Source: Flavobacteriaceae bacterium PS02337 (lineage in GTDB: Bacteria > Bacteroidota > Bacteroidia > Flavobacteriales > Flavobacteriaceae). Taken from it: a stretch of 64,000 nt of DNA. Each line of letters begins with the position of its first letter. Positions within the stretch are counted from its first letter, which is position 1. Where the stretch lies: the NCBI GenBank assembly GCA_029959285.1, contig JASCOE010000009.1, positions 62,001 through 126,000 on the forward strand. Reading direction: 5' to 3'. Below the pieces are notes generated by a model that was not told the DNA's origin, ran no database searches, and saw nothing but the letters and a program-made list of their open reading frames with translations. Of the stretch, positions 1 through 7,511 are shown in pieces. A program made the translations under genes and the position numbers.

Positions 1-1
1 T

Positions 2-898
2 CAAGAAGAGAAAGTAGCTTCAAAACGTAGAAAAACTTTAGAACGTGAGTTGGAGTGGGTTCGTCAAGGAGCAAAAGGTCGTCAGACAAAGCAAAAAGCG
101 CGTTTACAGAATTACGATAAATTATTAAATGAAGATCAAAAACAATTAGATGAAAATCTAGAAATCTATATCCCGAACGGACCACGTTTAGGAACAAATG
201 TTATTGAAGCTAAAAATGTTGCAAAAGCTTTTGGTGAAAAATTATTGTATGATAATTTGAACTTTACTTTGCCACAAGCGGGAATTGTTGGAATTATCGG
301 ACCTAACGGTGCTGGTAAATCTACTATTTTCAAAATGATTATGGGTGAACAAGCTACTGACAGCGGAGAATTTTCAGTTGGAGAAACTGTAAAAATTGCT
401 TATGTAGATCAGTCGCACTCAAACATCGATCCGAATAAATCTATTTGGGAAAACTTTGCAGACGGTCAGGAATTGATTATGATGGGAGGAAAGCAAGTTA
501 ACTCAAGAGCTTATTTATCTCGTTTCAATTTTGGAGGTGGGGAGCAAAACAAAAAAGTTTCAATGCTTTCTGGTGGAGAACGTAACCGTTTGCACTTAGC
601 AATGACTTTGAAAGAAGAAGGAAACGTACTTTTACTGGATGAGCCTACGAATGACTTAGATGTAAATACACTTCGTGCACTTGAAGAAGGTTTAGAGAAT
701 TTTGCTGGTTGTGCTGTAATTATTTCTCACGACAGATGGTTCTTAGATAGAATTTGTACACACATTCTAGCTTTTGAAGGAGATTCTGAAGTTTATTTCT
801 TTGAAGGAAGTTTCTCTGATTATGAAGAAAATAAAAAGAAACGTCTTGGTGGTGATTTAACTCCTAAACGTTTGAAATACAGAAAATTGATTAGATAA
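2..898 (+). CDS. ettA: EttA, energy-dependent translational throttle ABC-F protein (5' end outside window)
   Basis: This is the C-terminal part (298 codons) of a cytoplasmic ABC-F ATPase that binds the ribosomal E site and gates translation according to energy charge. The reading frame is open to the left edge, so the gene starts outside the window; the first codons read KRRKTLERELEWVRQGAKGR, the arm/linker of EttA. The second ABC domain follows, with Walker A GPNGAGKS, signature LSGGERNR, Walker B VLLLDEPTND and the switch His in IISHDRWF. The tail YFFEGSFSDYEENKKKRLG is typical of EttA rather than Uup or YheS. It is followed by a strong hairpin terminator. The family assignment is firm; only the start is missing. 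Confidence 0.95.
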   Translation, partial: QEEKVASKRRKTLERELEWVRQGAKGRQTKQKARLQNYDKLLNEDQKQLDENLEIYIPNGPRLGTNVIEAKNVAKAFGEKLLYDNLNFTLPQAGIVGIIGPNGAGKSTIFKMIMGEQATDSGEFSVGETVKIAYVDQSHSNIDPNKSIWENFADGQELIMMGGKQVNSRAYLSRFNFGGGEQNKKVSMLSGGERNRLHLAMTLKEEGNVLLLDEPTNDLDVNTLRALEEGLENFAGCAVIISHDRWFLDRICTHILAFEGDSEVYFFEGSFSDYEENKKKRLGGDLTPKRLKYRKLIR

Positions 899-920
899 TT
901 TTTCTAATGAATTTAAAATA

Positions 921-963
921 AAAAAATCCCAAATTCCAATTTCTCGGAGTTTGGGATTTTTCT
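921..963 (+). terminator. Rho-independent terminator after ettA
   Basis: Stem AAAAATCCCAAA (922-933) pairs with TTTGGGATTTTT (950-961) around a loop of about 16 nt and runs into T residues. It sits 24 bases past the ettA stop codon. Confidence 0.8.
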
Positions 964-976
964 TTTACGCTTTTTT

Positions 977-1078
977 TTGTCATTTCGAGGAACGAGAAAT
1001 CACACTAGTTTGTCGCCAAAGATTGGCGAATTTCTATGCGGAGTTACGAGTGCGATTTCTCGTTCCTCGAAATGACAA
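977..1078. repeat. Foldback repeat with hairpin arms (GAGGAACGA family, copy A)
   Basis: A perfect 25-bp inverted repeat (977-1001 and 1054-1078) encloses about 52 nt, which contain a further small hairpin, TCGCCAA (1013-1019) with TTGGCGA (1023-1029). Each arm is itself a hairpin: stem ATTTC (982-986), loop GAGGAACGA (987-995), stem GAAAT (996-1000). Related arms occur at 1504-1526, 1914-1935 and 50351-50451. It lies between the convergent 3' ends of ettA and the DCC-family gene and may also act as a transcription barrier. REP-like palindromes of this general kind are known in many bacteria; no RAYT transposase is in the window. Confidence 0.85.
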
Positions 1079-1100
1079 GATTACGCTAAATTCGAATTTT

Positions 1101-1508
1101 TCAAAGAAACTTAGATTTCAATTCCGGAGTCGGAATCATACAGCTTTCTTTTTTGCCATACCAATTATATCTGTTCTTCGCAACATAATCATAAATTCTG
1201 TCGCTAATAAAAATTGGTACAATTCTAAAAATCGGAGTCAATTTCCAAAATCCTCCAAAATGTTTTGCAATTTCTATAACTGCAGAAGATTTATAAAAAT
1301 AAGCGACACCTGGATTGTATAAAATAATACTATCCATTTTAGAAAAACTAATTCCTAGATATTTACAAATTGAAATCCCTAATTCCGATTGCAATGCTAC
1401 AAATCTGAAAACATCTTTTTTGTCATGTTTAATAATAAATTGTACAGCAGAATCACAGAGATTACAAACTCCATCAAAAAGGATTATTTTTTTATTTTTT
1501 GCAGTCAT
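1101..1508 (-). CDS. DCC-family (DUF393) thiol-disulfide oxidoreductase-like protein
   Basis: This 135-residue protein begins KIILFDGVCNLCDSAVQF; the DGVCNLC block is the Asp-Cys-Cys signature that names the DCC/DUF393 family. Members are small, thioredoxin-like proteins of unproven substrate, and a redox role is inferred from the CxxC motif. An upstream in-frame ATG at 1544 would add 12 residues, but those codons are encoded by a copy of the GAGGAACGA repeat. I prefer the ATG at 1508, although it too lies in the first bases of the repeat, so the element may have replaced the original upstream region. The gene is bracketed by repeats on both sides (977-1078 and 1504-1526). Confidence 0.8.
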   Translation of the reverse strand: MTAKNKKIILFDGVCNLCDSAVQFIIKHDKKDVFRFVALQSELGISICKYLGISFSKMDSIILYNPGVAYFYKSSAVIEIAKHFGGFWKLTPIFRIVPIFISDRIYDYVAKNRYNWYGKKESCMIPTPELKSKFL

Positions 1509-1935
1509 TGCGAGGAACGAAGCAATCTCACGATGTTTTTCCATTACAATTTTATTTTTAGATAGTCATTATATTTTCTATTTCATCAAATAGATCTTCC
1601 CAATTTGGATTTATAGAACATATTAAATTATTTTTTGCTTCTCGTGATCCGGCTTTAATTTGTTTTTCTCTTGCAATTGCATCTTCAATCCATTGAAATT
1701 GTTCGTAGTAAACCAGAATGTTGAGATTATATTTTGCTGAAAATGATTTAGGATTTTTTTTGTTTTTATGTTCTAAGATTCTTTTCGGGAGATTTGATGT
1801 TACTCCAACATAAACGACTGTTTGATATTTGTTTGTTATAATATATATAAATCCAGGATTCATATTTTCTTTTTAAATTTTGTAAAATCTAAGAACGACC
1901 ATACTTAGTGTGGTTGCTTCGTTCCTCGCAATGAC
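1504..1935. mobile_element. Putative GIY-YIG-bearing foldback element with 22-bp inverted termini
   Basis: Perfect 22-bp inverted repeats at 1504-1525 and 1914-1935 enclose a complete GIY-YIG endonuclease gene (1558-1863) and little else. The termini belong to the same family as the 102-bp foldback at 977-1078: stem ATTGC (1507-1511), loop GAGGAACGAA, stem GCAAT (1522-1526). I see no convincing target-site duplication in the AT-rich flanks. That the enclosed nuclease mobilises the repeat family is inference from this arrangement; the gene could instead have been trapped between two independent repeat copies. Confidence 0.5.
1558..1863 (-). CDS. GIY-YIG nuclease family protein (URI-type, 101 aa)
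   Basis: This is a compact single-domain GIY-YIG endonuclease. It has the GIY-like strand GFIYIITN (residues 4-11), the YIG-like strand VYVGVTSNL, the conserved Arg in KRILEHK, and the catalytic Glu region AREKQIKAGSREAKNNLI, ending NPNWEDL. All expected motifs look intact and the length is usual for the stand-alone UPF0213/URI group, which nicks or cleaves DNA; the target is unknown. The gene stands alone, reads opposite to ettA, and lies between inverted copies of a hairpin repeat 32 bp from its stop codon and 50 bp from its start. Confidence 0.9.
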   Translation of the reverse strand: MNPGFIYIITNKYQTVVYVGVTSNLPKRILEHKNKKNPKSFSAKYNLNILVYYEQFQWIEDAIAREKQIKAGSREAKNNLICSINPNWEDLFDEIENIMTI

Positions 1936-2158
1936 AAAATTAATGAAAATATATTTTGTAGGTTTTTTATTATTTATAAATATTTATTATTGATTTTTAT
2001 TGTTTTATAAATTTTATAAATTAAAAACAGCTTCAATAAATTTATTTAGACGTGTTTTAAAAAAATAACAATCTTGTTTGATTTAAAAATGAAATTCGTT
2101 GCTTAAATCGCTTTATTTTGATTTTGCAATTTTTTATCATCTTTTAAAGACTGAAAAC
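1936..2158. other. AT-rich gap without a gene
   Basis: This non-coding spacer between the GIY-YIG element and the 3' end of mutS2 is extremely AT-rich, with runs such as TTTATTGTTTTATAAATTTT. I see no hairpin terminator or ORF in it. Confidence 0.6.
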
Positions 2159-4324
2159 TTATTTCTTAAAAGCTTCTACTAATTCCAATTCTTCCAAACT
2201 TACTTTCGAAGTAAAAATTCCGTAATTAACAGTTGCTTTATTTTTTTCGATAGAATCGATACTTCCAACAGATCTTCCGTCGAGCATTCTTACTCGATCA
2301 CCAACTTTCAAAATTGGTCGTGGTTTTTCTATAACTGGTTTAAGTTTCTTCTCTTTTTTCTCTTGACGTATTTCTTCCACTTTTACAGAAACTTCAGCAA
2401 TAACTTCTTTTTGTTTTTCAACTTTTGCTTTAACTTCTTTTGGCGTTGCCTTTTTACGTTTTGAATTTTCAATTTCAACAATTTTCAAAAATTCACCAAT
2501 CAATTCTTTTTTATTTTTGTTGTTGAAATATTTTTCAGCAATGTCATCGATTTTTTGTCCTATATATATAATCTTCTGATTACTGTCATACAATTCCTGA
2601 TAGCTTTCTAATTTTTGCTGAATTCTTGTATTGATGTTTTCCATCTTTTTGCTTTCCTCTCGCGCACGAGTTTCTTCCTCTTTTAAATTCAAAGAAGTTT
2701 TTTCAAGCTTCGATCTTTCTTTTTGAAGTGTTGCGATGGTTTTATCAAAACGAACTTTTCCAACTTCGATTTTCTTTTTCGCACGATTGATCAATCCAAA
2801 TGGAATTCCGTTTTTTTGTGCAACTTCAAAAGTAAACGAACTTCCTGCCTGACCCAAAGCCAATTTGTACATTGGCTCTAAAGATTTTTCATCGAACATC
2901 ATATTCGCATTTGTAGCAAAAGGTAATTCGTTTGCCAAAATTTTCAAATTAGAATAATGCGTTGTAATAATTCCGAAAGCTTCACGATGGTAAAATTCTT
3001 CTAAGAAAATTTCAGCCAATGCACCTCCCAATTCAGGATCAGAACCTGTACCAAATTCATCAATTAAAAACATGGTTTTCTTGTTGCATTTTTTCAAGAA
3101 ATAATTCATGTTTTTTAATCGATAACTATAAGTACTTAGATGATTTTCAATAGATTGATTATCTCCAATATCGGTTAAGATTCTATCAAATAAGAAAGTT
3201 TCACTTCTTTCGTGAACCGGAATTAAAATTCCAGATTGCAGCATTAATTGTAAAAGTCCAACTGTTTTTAAGGAAATCGTTTTTCCTCCAGCATTTGGTC
3301 CCGAAATTACAATAATTCTATTTTCTTGTTTTAACTCAATTGTCTGCGGATGCGTAATTTCCTTTTTTTGTTTATTATTTAAATACAAAATCGGATGATA
3401 CGCTTCTCTAAAAAACAATCTTCTTTCTTCTGTAATTGTTGGAAGAATTCCGTTGATGCGATTGGCATATTTTGCTTTGCCGGCAACGACATCAATATCA
3501 CTTAAAAAGTCTTGATATTCAATTAATAAAGGAAGAAATGGGCGAATTACATTGGATAGATTTTTTAAAATTCTAGTAATTTCTTCTTTCTCTTCGTATT
3601 CTAAATTTGCTAATTCACGCGAATATTTTAAAGTCGCTTCTGGTTCGATATAAGCAATACTTCCAGTTTTGGAACTTCCTAAAATAGAGCCTTTTACTTT
3701 ACGACGATACATGGCTAAAACCGCTAGAACTCTACGATTTTGAACAAAACTTTCTTTAATATCGTCCAAATATCCTAAACCATTGTATTGTGTCAGAGCC
3801 GAACCAAAACTTTGATTGACTTTTCCGCGAACTAAATTCATGTTTTGACGAATTCCAGAAAGGGCAGGAGAAGCATTGTCTTTTATTTCTCCGTATTTGT
3901 CTACAATAGAGTCAATTGCAGAAATAATATCTTTGGTCAATTCTACCCTTGAAGCTCTTGCATTAAGATTCGGATAATAATCATCGAATTTTTTTAAGAA
4001 ATTCAATAAGACATTTGTAGTCGCAGAAAGGTTCGCAATTTTTCTGAAACTTCCAACTTCAAGAAAGCTGTCTTCAATTGCTAAAAATTTAATTTCGTGT
4101 GTAATAGCATCAAATCCGTGATTCGGAATTGCATTATTATTTTGAAACGAAGAGACATATTCTGAAGTTTGCATCAGCGATTGCATTAATTCTTCTTTGT
4201 CTCTAAATGGTTTTATTTGTAAAGCTTTTTCTTTTCCAATGTCAGTGTTGCAACCATCTGAAATGGTTTCGAGTACAGTTGGAAATTGTAAGTCTTGTAA
4301 TGTTTTTTCGGTAATACTGATCAT
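2159..4324 (-). CDS. mutS2: MutS2-family ATPase lacking the Smr domain
   Basis: This 721-residue protein starts with the MutS2 N-terminal pattern (LQDLQFPTVLETISDGCNTDIGKEKAL). It then has the lever/clamp helices and an ABC-type MutS ATPase with Walker A GPNAGGKT (about residues 342-349), Walker B MFLIDEFGTGSDP and the conserved ITTHYSNLK. A charged coiled coil follows (about 510-620), then a Lys/Glu-rich linker and a small KOW-like end (KVGDRVRMLDGRSVGSIDSI). Canonical MutS2 proteins are about 780 residues and end in an Smr nuclease domain; none is present here. MutS2 is linked to suppression of recombination and to rescue of collided ribosomes; without Smr the cleavage step is presumably missing or done by another protein. 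Confidence 0.9.
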   Translation of the reverse strand: MISITEKTLQDLQFPTVLETISDGCNTDIGKEKALQIKPFRDKEELMQSLMQTSEYVSSFQNNNAIPNHGFDAITHEIKFLAIEDSFLEVGSFRKIANLSATTNVLLNFLKKFDDYYPNLNARASRVELTKDIISAIDSIVDKYGEIKDNASPALSGIRQNMNLVRGKVNQSFGSALTQYNGLGYLDDIKESFVQNRRVLAVLAMYRRKVKGSILGSSKTGSIAYIEPEATLKYSRELANLEYEEKEEITRILKNLSNVIRPFLPLLIEYQDFLSDIDVVAGKAKYANRINGILPTITEERRLFFREAYHPILYLNNKQKKEITHPQTIELKQENRIIVISGPNAGGKTISLKTVGLLQLMLQSGILIPVHERSETFLFDRILTDIGDNQSIENHLSTYSYRLKNMNYFLKKCNKKTMFLIDEFGTGSDPELGGALAEIFLEEFYHREAFGIITTHYSNLKILANELPFATNANMMFDEKSLEPMYKLALGQAGSSFTFEVAQKNGIPFGLINRAKKKIEVGKVRFDKTIATLQKERSKLEKTSLNLKEEETRAREESKKMENINTRIQQKLESYQELYDSNQKIIYIGQKIDDIAEKYFNNKNKKELIGEFLKIVEIENSKRKKATPKEVKAKVEKQKEVIAEVSVKVEEIRQEKKEKKLKPVIEKPRPILKVGDRVRMLDGRSVGSIDSIEKNKATVNYGIFTSKVSLEELELVEAFKK

Positions 4325-4525
4325 TTAATTTCTTTAAGAAAGTACTAGCAAAAGTACGAAAACATTCATCAATTGTGAATTGTTAATTATTAATTATGAG
4401 TGATAAGTTATGAATTATGCGTTTTTTCATTTGCTTTCATTTTTACTTAGAGTTTTGACTTTGAATTTTCGACTTTTGCCTTTTTGATTTTAAGTATTTA
4501 TTTCTGAAATTAGCATAAAAAAATT

Positions 4526-5191
4526 ATGGACGTAAAAATGCATTCTTCTTGGAAACCAGTTTTGAATGAAGAATTCGAAAAACCATATTTCAATCAATTA
4601 ATTGAATTTGTAAAATCTGAATACACGACAAAAGTTTGTTATCCTAAAGGGAATCAGATTTTTTCGGCTTTTGATCATTGTCATTTCGACGAAGTAAAAG
4701 TGGTGATTATTGGACAAGATCCATATCACGGACCCAATCAAGCAAATGGATTGTGTTTTTCTGTAAATGATGGAATTCCATTTCCTCCATCACTTCAGAA
4801 TATATTCAAAGAAATTGAAAGTGATTTAAATATACCTTTACCCAATACAGGAAATTTAGAACGTTGGGCAGATCAAGGTGTTTTTCTTTTAAATGCAACT
4901 TTAACTGTTCGTCAATCTGAAGCGGGAAGCCATCAAGGAAAAGGCTGGGAAAAATTTACGGATGCTGTTATCAAACAAATTTCTGCTGAAAAAGAAAACG
5001 TTGTGTTTTTACTTTGGGGAGGTTTTGCTCAGAAAAAAGCGGCTTTGATAGATGCTTCAAAACATTATATTTTAAAATCTGGCCATCCTTCACCTTTAAG
5101 CGCAAACAGAGGATTTTGGTTTGGAAATAAACATTTTAGCCAAGCAAATGAGTTTTTAAAATCGAAAGGTTTAAAAGAGGTAAAATGGTAA
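4526..5191 (+). CDS. ung: Uracil-DNA glycosylase, family 1
   Basis: This enzyme (221 residues) removes uracil from DNA as the first step of base-excision repair. The water-activating motif GQDPYHGPNQANGLCFSV (from about residue 71) contains the catalytic Asp and Tyr, and GHPSPLSANRGFWF near the C terminus is the minor-groove intercalation loop with its His. Length and motif order are exactly those of family-1 Ung. It is a single-gene unit, divergent from mutS2, and ends at a bidirectional terminator shared with the convergent DUF4258 gene. Confidence 0.97.
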   Translation: MDVKMHSSWKPVLNEEFEKPYFNQLIEFVKSEYTTKVCYPKGNQIFSAFDHCHFDEVKVVIIGQDPYHGPNQANGLCFSVNDGIPFPPSLQNIFKEIESDLNIPLPNTGNLERWADQGVFLLNATLTVRQSEAGSHQGKGWEKFTDAVIKQISAEKENVVFLLWGGFAQKKAALIDASKHYILKSGHPSPLSANRGFWFGNKHFSQANEFLKSKGLKEVKW

Positions 5192-5215
5192 AAAAAATCC
5201 ATTTAAAATGAATTA

Positions 5216-5255
5216 AAAACCCAATAACTGATTTGAAAAGTTATTGGGTTTCTTT
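5216..5255. terminator. Bidirectional terminator between ung and the DUF4258 gene
   Basis: Stem AAACCCAATAACT (5217-5229) pairs perfectly with AGTTATTGGGTTT (5239-5251) and is followed by a T-rich run, with A residues on the opposite side. It lies exactly between two convergent genes. Confidence 0.85.
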
Positions 5256-5630
5256 TTATTTTTTTACAATTTCTTCTAAAACAGCTTTATTTTCATAATT
5301 GACTACTTTTAGAATAATCTCTTGATTTTTTACAGTTTTCCCTTCAATGATATAAAGTTTTCCGCTTTTTACAGGTACATTACTTTTGTCAAAATCAACA
5401 TCTCCGTAAGTCAATGTGTTTTTAATATCTGCTGTATCAACCCATTTTTCATTTAATGTTTGAATGGCTTTTTCAGAATATTGAAAAGGTTTTGTTCTAA
5501 GGTTGTTTAAAACTCTGGCATTTGGAAAATAATTACAACGAGTGTCTTTTCCGCTAAAAATGGCTGCTACAACAAAACATCCCATTACAAGACCAATCAA
5601 ATAATATGCAAAACGGTGTACGAACTTCAT
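5256..5630 (-). CDS. DUF4258 domain-containing protein, membrane-anchored
   Basis: This 124-residue protein starts at MKFVHRFAYYLIGLVMGCFVVAAIF, a single N-terminal membrane anchor or uncleaved signal. The extracytoplasmic part contains KNTLTYGDVDFDKSNV and LYIIEGKTVKNQEIILKVVN, which I recognise as a DUF4258-like fold; function is unknown. An upstream in-frame ATG at 5648 adds only six residues (MQKFYF), and I chose the internal start because it begins the hydrophobic segment cleanly. It starts 36 bases after the stop of ald on the same strand, so it is probably the last gene of the porX-tsaE-ald group. Confidence 0.7.
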   Translation of the reverse strand: MKFVHRFAYYLIGLVMGCFVVAAIFSGKDTRCNYFPNARVLNNLRTKPFQYSEKAIQTLNEKWVDTADIKNTLTYGDVDFDKSNVPVKSGKLYIIEGKTVKNQEIILKVVNYENKAVLEEIVKK

Positions 5631-5666
5631 GAAATAAAATTTTTGCAAAGGTACATTAAAGTTCCC

Positions 5667-6866
5667 TTAAAATACAAGTAAATTAATATCGTTATCAGGT
5701 AAATCAAACCAATCGCCAATGGCTTTATTTGTTAAGATTCCGTGATAAAGATAAATTCCGTTTTTAAGTCCTTTATTGCAACGAATAGCACTCTCTATTC
5801 CCCCGTCTTCTGCTATTTGATGAAGATACGGAGTCAGTATGTTACTAATTGATAATGAAGCAGTTTTGGAATATCTTGAGGGTATATTTGGTACACAATA
5901 GTGTAAAACGTTATTTTTAATGAAAGTTGGTTTTTCGTGCGTAGTAACTTCAGAACTTTCAAAACAACCTCCAGTATCAATACTGACATCGACAATTACA
6001 GCTCCTTTTTTCATGTGCTCCACCATAGTTTCAGAAACTACAATTGGGCAACGTTCTTTACCGCGCATTGCGCCAATAGCCACATCACAACGTCTCAAAG
6101 CTTTTAAAAGTCCTTTTTGCTGAATCGTAGAAGTGAAAATTCTTTGATTTAAATTATTTTGCAAACGACGTAATTTCGTAATCGAATTATCAAAAACTTT
6201 TACATTTGCACCCAATCCGATTGCGGTTTTTGCTGCAAATTCACCAACTGTTCCAGCGCCTAAAATCACAACTTCAGTAGGAGGGACGCCTGTAATATTT
6301 CCGAATAAAAGTCCTTTTCCGAATTCATCAGTAATCATTAATTCGGCAGCAATAAGAATTGAAGCTGTACCTGCAATTTCGCTCAAAGATTTTACTGCAG
6401 GATAAGATCCGTCTTCATCTTTAATGTATTCAAAAGCAAGTGCAGTAATTTTCTTTTGGGCTAAAGCTTCGAAGTATGTTTTCTTTTTAGTTTTAAGCTG
6501 AATAGCAGAAATAATAACCGTTTCAGGATTAATCATTTCGATTTCGGCTAAAGTTGGTGGTTCTACTTTTAATAAAAACGGACAACCAAAAACTCTTTTT
6601 GTATCTTTTGTAATTTCTGCACCAGCGTCTGCGTATTCTTTGTCTGTATAACTCGAACTTTCTCCAGCTCCAGATTCAATCATAACGCGGTGACCTTCGT
6701 AAGTCAACGAATTCACAGCATCGGGAGTTAAGCAAATTCGGCGTTCCTGGTAACTAGTTTCTTTAGGAATTCCTATAAAAAGTTCTCTTTTAAAACGACC
6801 AACCTCAAGTTTTTCTTCTTGCGGAATTAATTGTTGTTTTGTAAATGGAGTTAACGTGATTGACAT
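5667..6866 (-). CDS. ald: Alanine dehydrogenase
   Basis: This is an NAD-dependent enzyme interconverting L-alanine with pyruvate and ammonia. It opens with GIPKETSYQERRICLTPDAV (about residue 32), has the substrate Lys region FLLKVEPP, a Rossmann motif VVILGAGTVGEFAA and the catalytic Asp region VIVDVSIDTGGCFES. The length (399) exceeds the usual 370 because of an N-terminal extension of about 28 residues, which is common in Bacteroidota; a later start is not obvious because no ATG lies just before the conserved block. It follows tsaE by 152 bases and precedes the DUF4258 gene by 36 bases. A transhydrogenase-alpha or saccharopine dehydrogenase relative is possible but less likely given the complete Ald motif set. 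Confidence 0.9.
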   Translation of the reverse strand: MSITLTPFTKQQLIPQEEKLEVGRFKRELFIGIPKETSYQERRICLTPDAVNSLTYEGHRVMIESGAGESSSYTDKEYADAGAEITKDTKRVFGCPFLLKVEPPTLAEIEMINPETVIISAIQLKTKKKTYFEALAQKKITALAFEYIKDEDGSYPAVKSLSEIAGTASILIAAELMITDEFGKGLLFGNITGVPPTEVVILGAGTVGEFAAKTAIGLGANVKVFDNSITKLRRLQNNLNQRIFTSTIQQKGLLKALRRCDVAIGAMRGKERCPIVVSETMVEHMKKGAVIVDVSIDTGGCFESSEVTTHEKPTFIKNNVLHYCVPNIPSRYSKTASLSISNILTPYLHQIAEDGGIESAIRCNKGLKNGIYLYHGILTNKAIGDWFDLPDNDINLLVF

Positions 6867-7018
6867 GGGTTGTGCAAAAAATTAAGAGTACAAATTACGT
6901 AAAAAGATTTAAAATTAGTGCAAAAATTCTGCTAATACTATAAGGCTAGAATGTTAAGAAATTTAATCAGCGTTTTTGTGTTTGTTTTTATCAAATTATC
7001 ATCAAAATTCGCAAAAAA

Positions 7019-7426
7019 TTAAACTAGATTTAGTTCTCTTTTTCCGTCTGCAAGCAGTTCAATATTTATTGTAGAATATTCCTCAGGAAGTAAATTCGCA
7101 ATTTTTTCAGACCATTCAATAAAACACCAATTTCCAGAATACAAATAATCATCAACACCCATATCTAGAGCTTCGGTTTCTTTGTTTAATCTATAAAAAT
7201 CAAAATGATAAACGGTTTGATTGTTAGAAGTTTGATATTCATTCACCAAAGAAAAAGTTGGACTGCTTGTTGCATCTTCAACTCCTAAACTTTTGCATAA
7301 TTGTTTGATTAAAGTTGTTTTTCCAACTCCCATTTCGCCGTTAAAAAGAATGATTTTTTTAGGATTTGAAGCAATTATCTGCTCTGCAACTTCTTGAATT
7401 TGATCTAATGAAAAAACGATGTTCAT
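7019..7426 (-). CDS. tsaE: TsaE, tRNA threonylcarbamoyladenosine biosynthesis ATPase
   Basis: This small P-loop ATPase (135 residues) works with TsaB and TsaD to put the t6A modification on tRNAs that read ANN codons. Walker A is GEMGVGKTT (about residue 30); SSPTFSLVNEY is the switch region, followed by VYHFDFYRL and the Trp motif WCFIEWSEK. Length and motif order are normal. It lies 85 bases downstream of porX on the same strand. Confidence 0.95.
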   Translation of the reverse strand: MNIVFSLDQIQEVAEQIIASNPKKIILFNGEMGVGKTTLIKQLCKSLGVEDATSSPTFSLVNEYQTSNNQTVYHFDFYRLNKETEALDMGVDDYLYSGNWCFIEWSEKIANLLPEEYSTINIELLADGKRELNLV

Positions 7427-7453
7427 TGTTGTATTTAATTTATTTAGTCTCAG

Positions 7454-7504
7454 TCTCAGTTTGCAGTCTCAGTTAAGCACTGAAAACCGAGACTGTGACT
7501 GAGA
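7454..7504. repeat. Word-repeat hairpin in the porX-tsaE spacer
   Basis: The left part (7454-7474) is built from tandem TCTCAGT/CAGTCTC words and the right part (7485-7504) is its near-exact reverse complement, giving a stem of about 20 bp with a loop of about 10 nt. No T-run follows, so it is not a typical terminator. It lies between two same-strand genes. Confidence 0.7.
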
Positions 7505-7511
7505 ACTTTTT

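Noticed and set aside
951-1322. Plus-strand ORF of 123 codons
   Set aside because: It runs through the foldback repeat and the antisense strand of the DCC-family gene; its sequence has no protein-like pattern.
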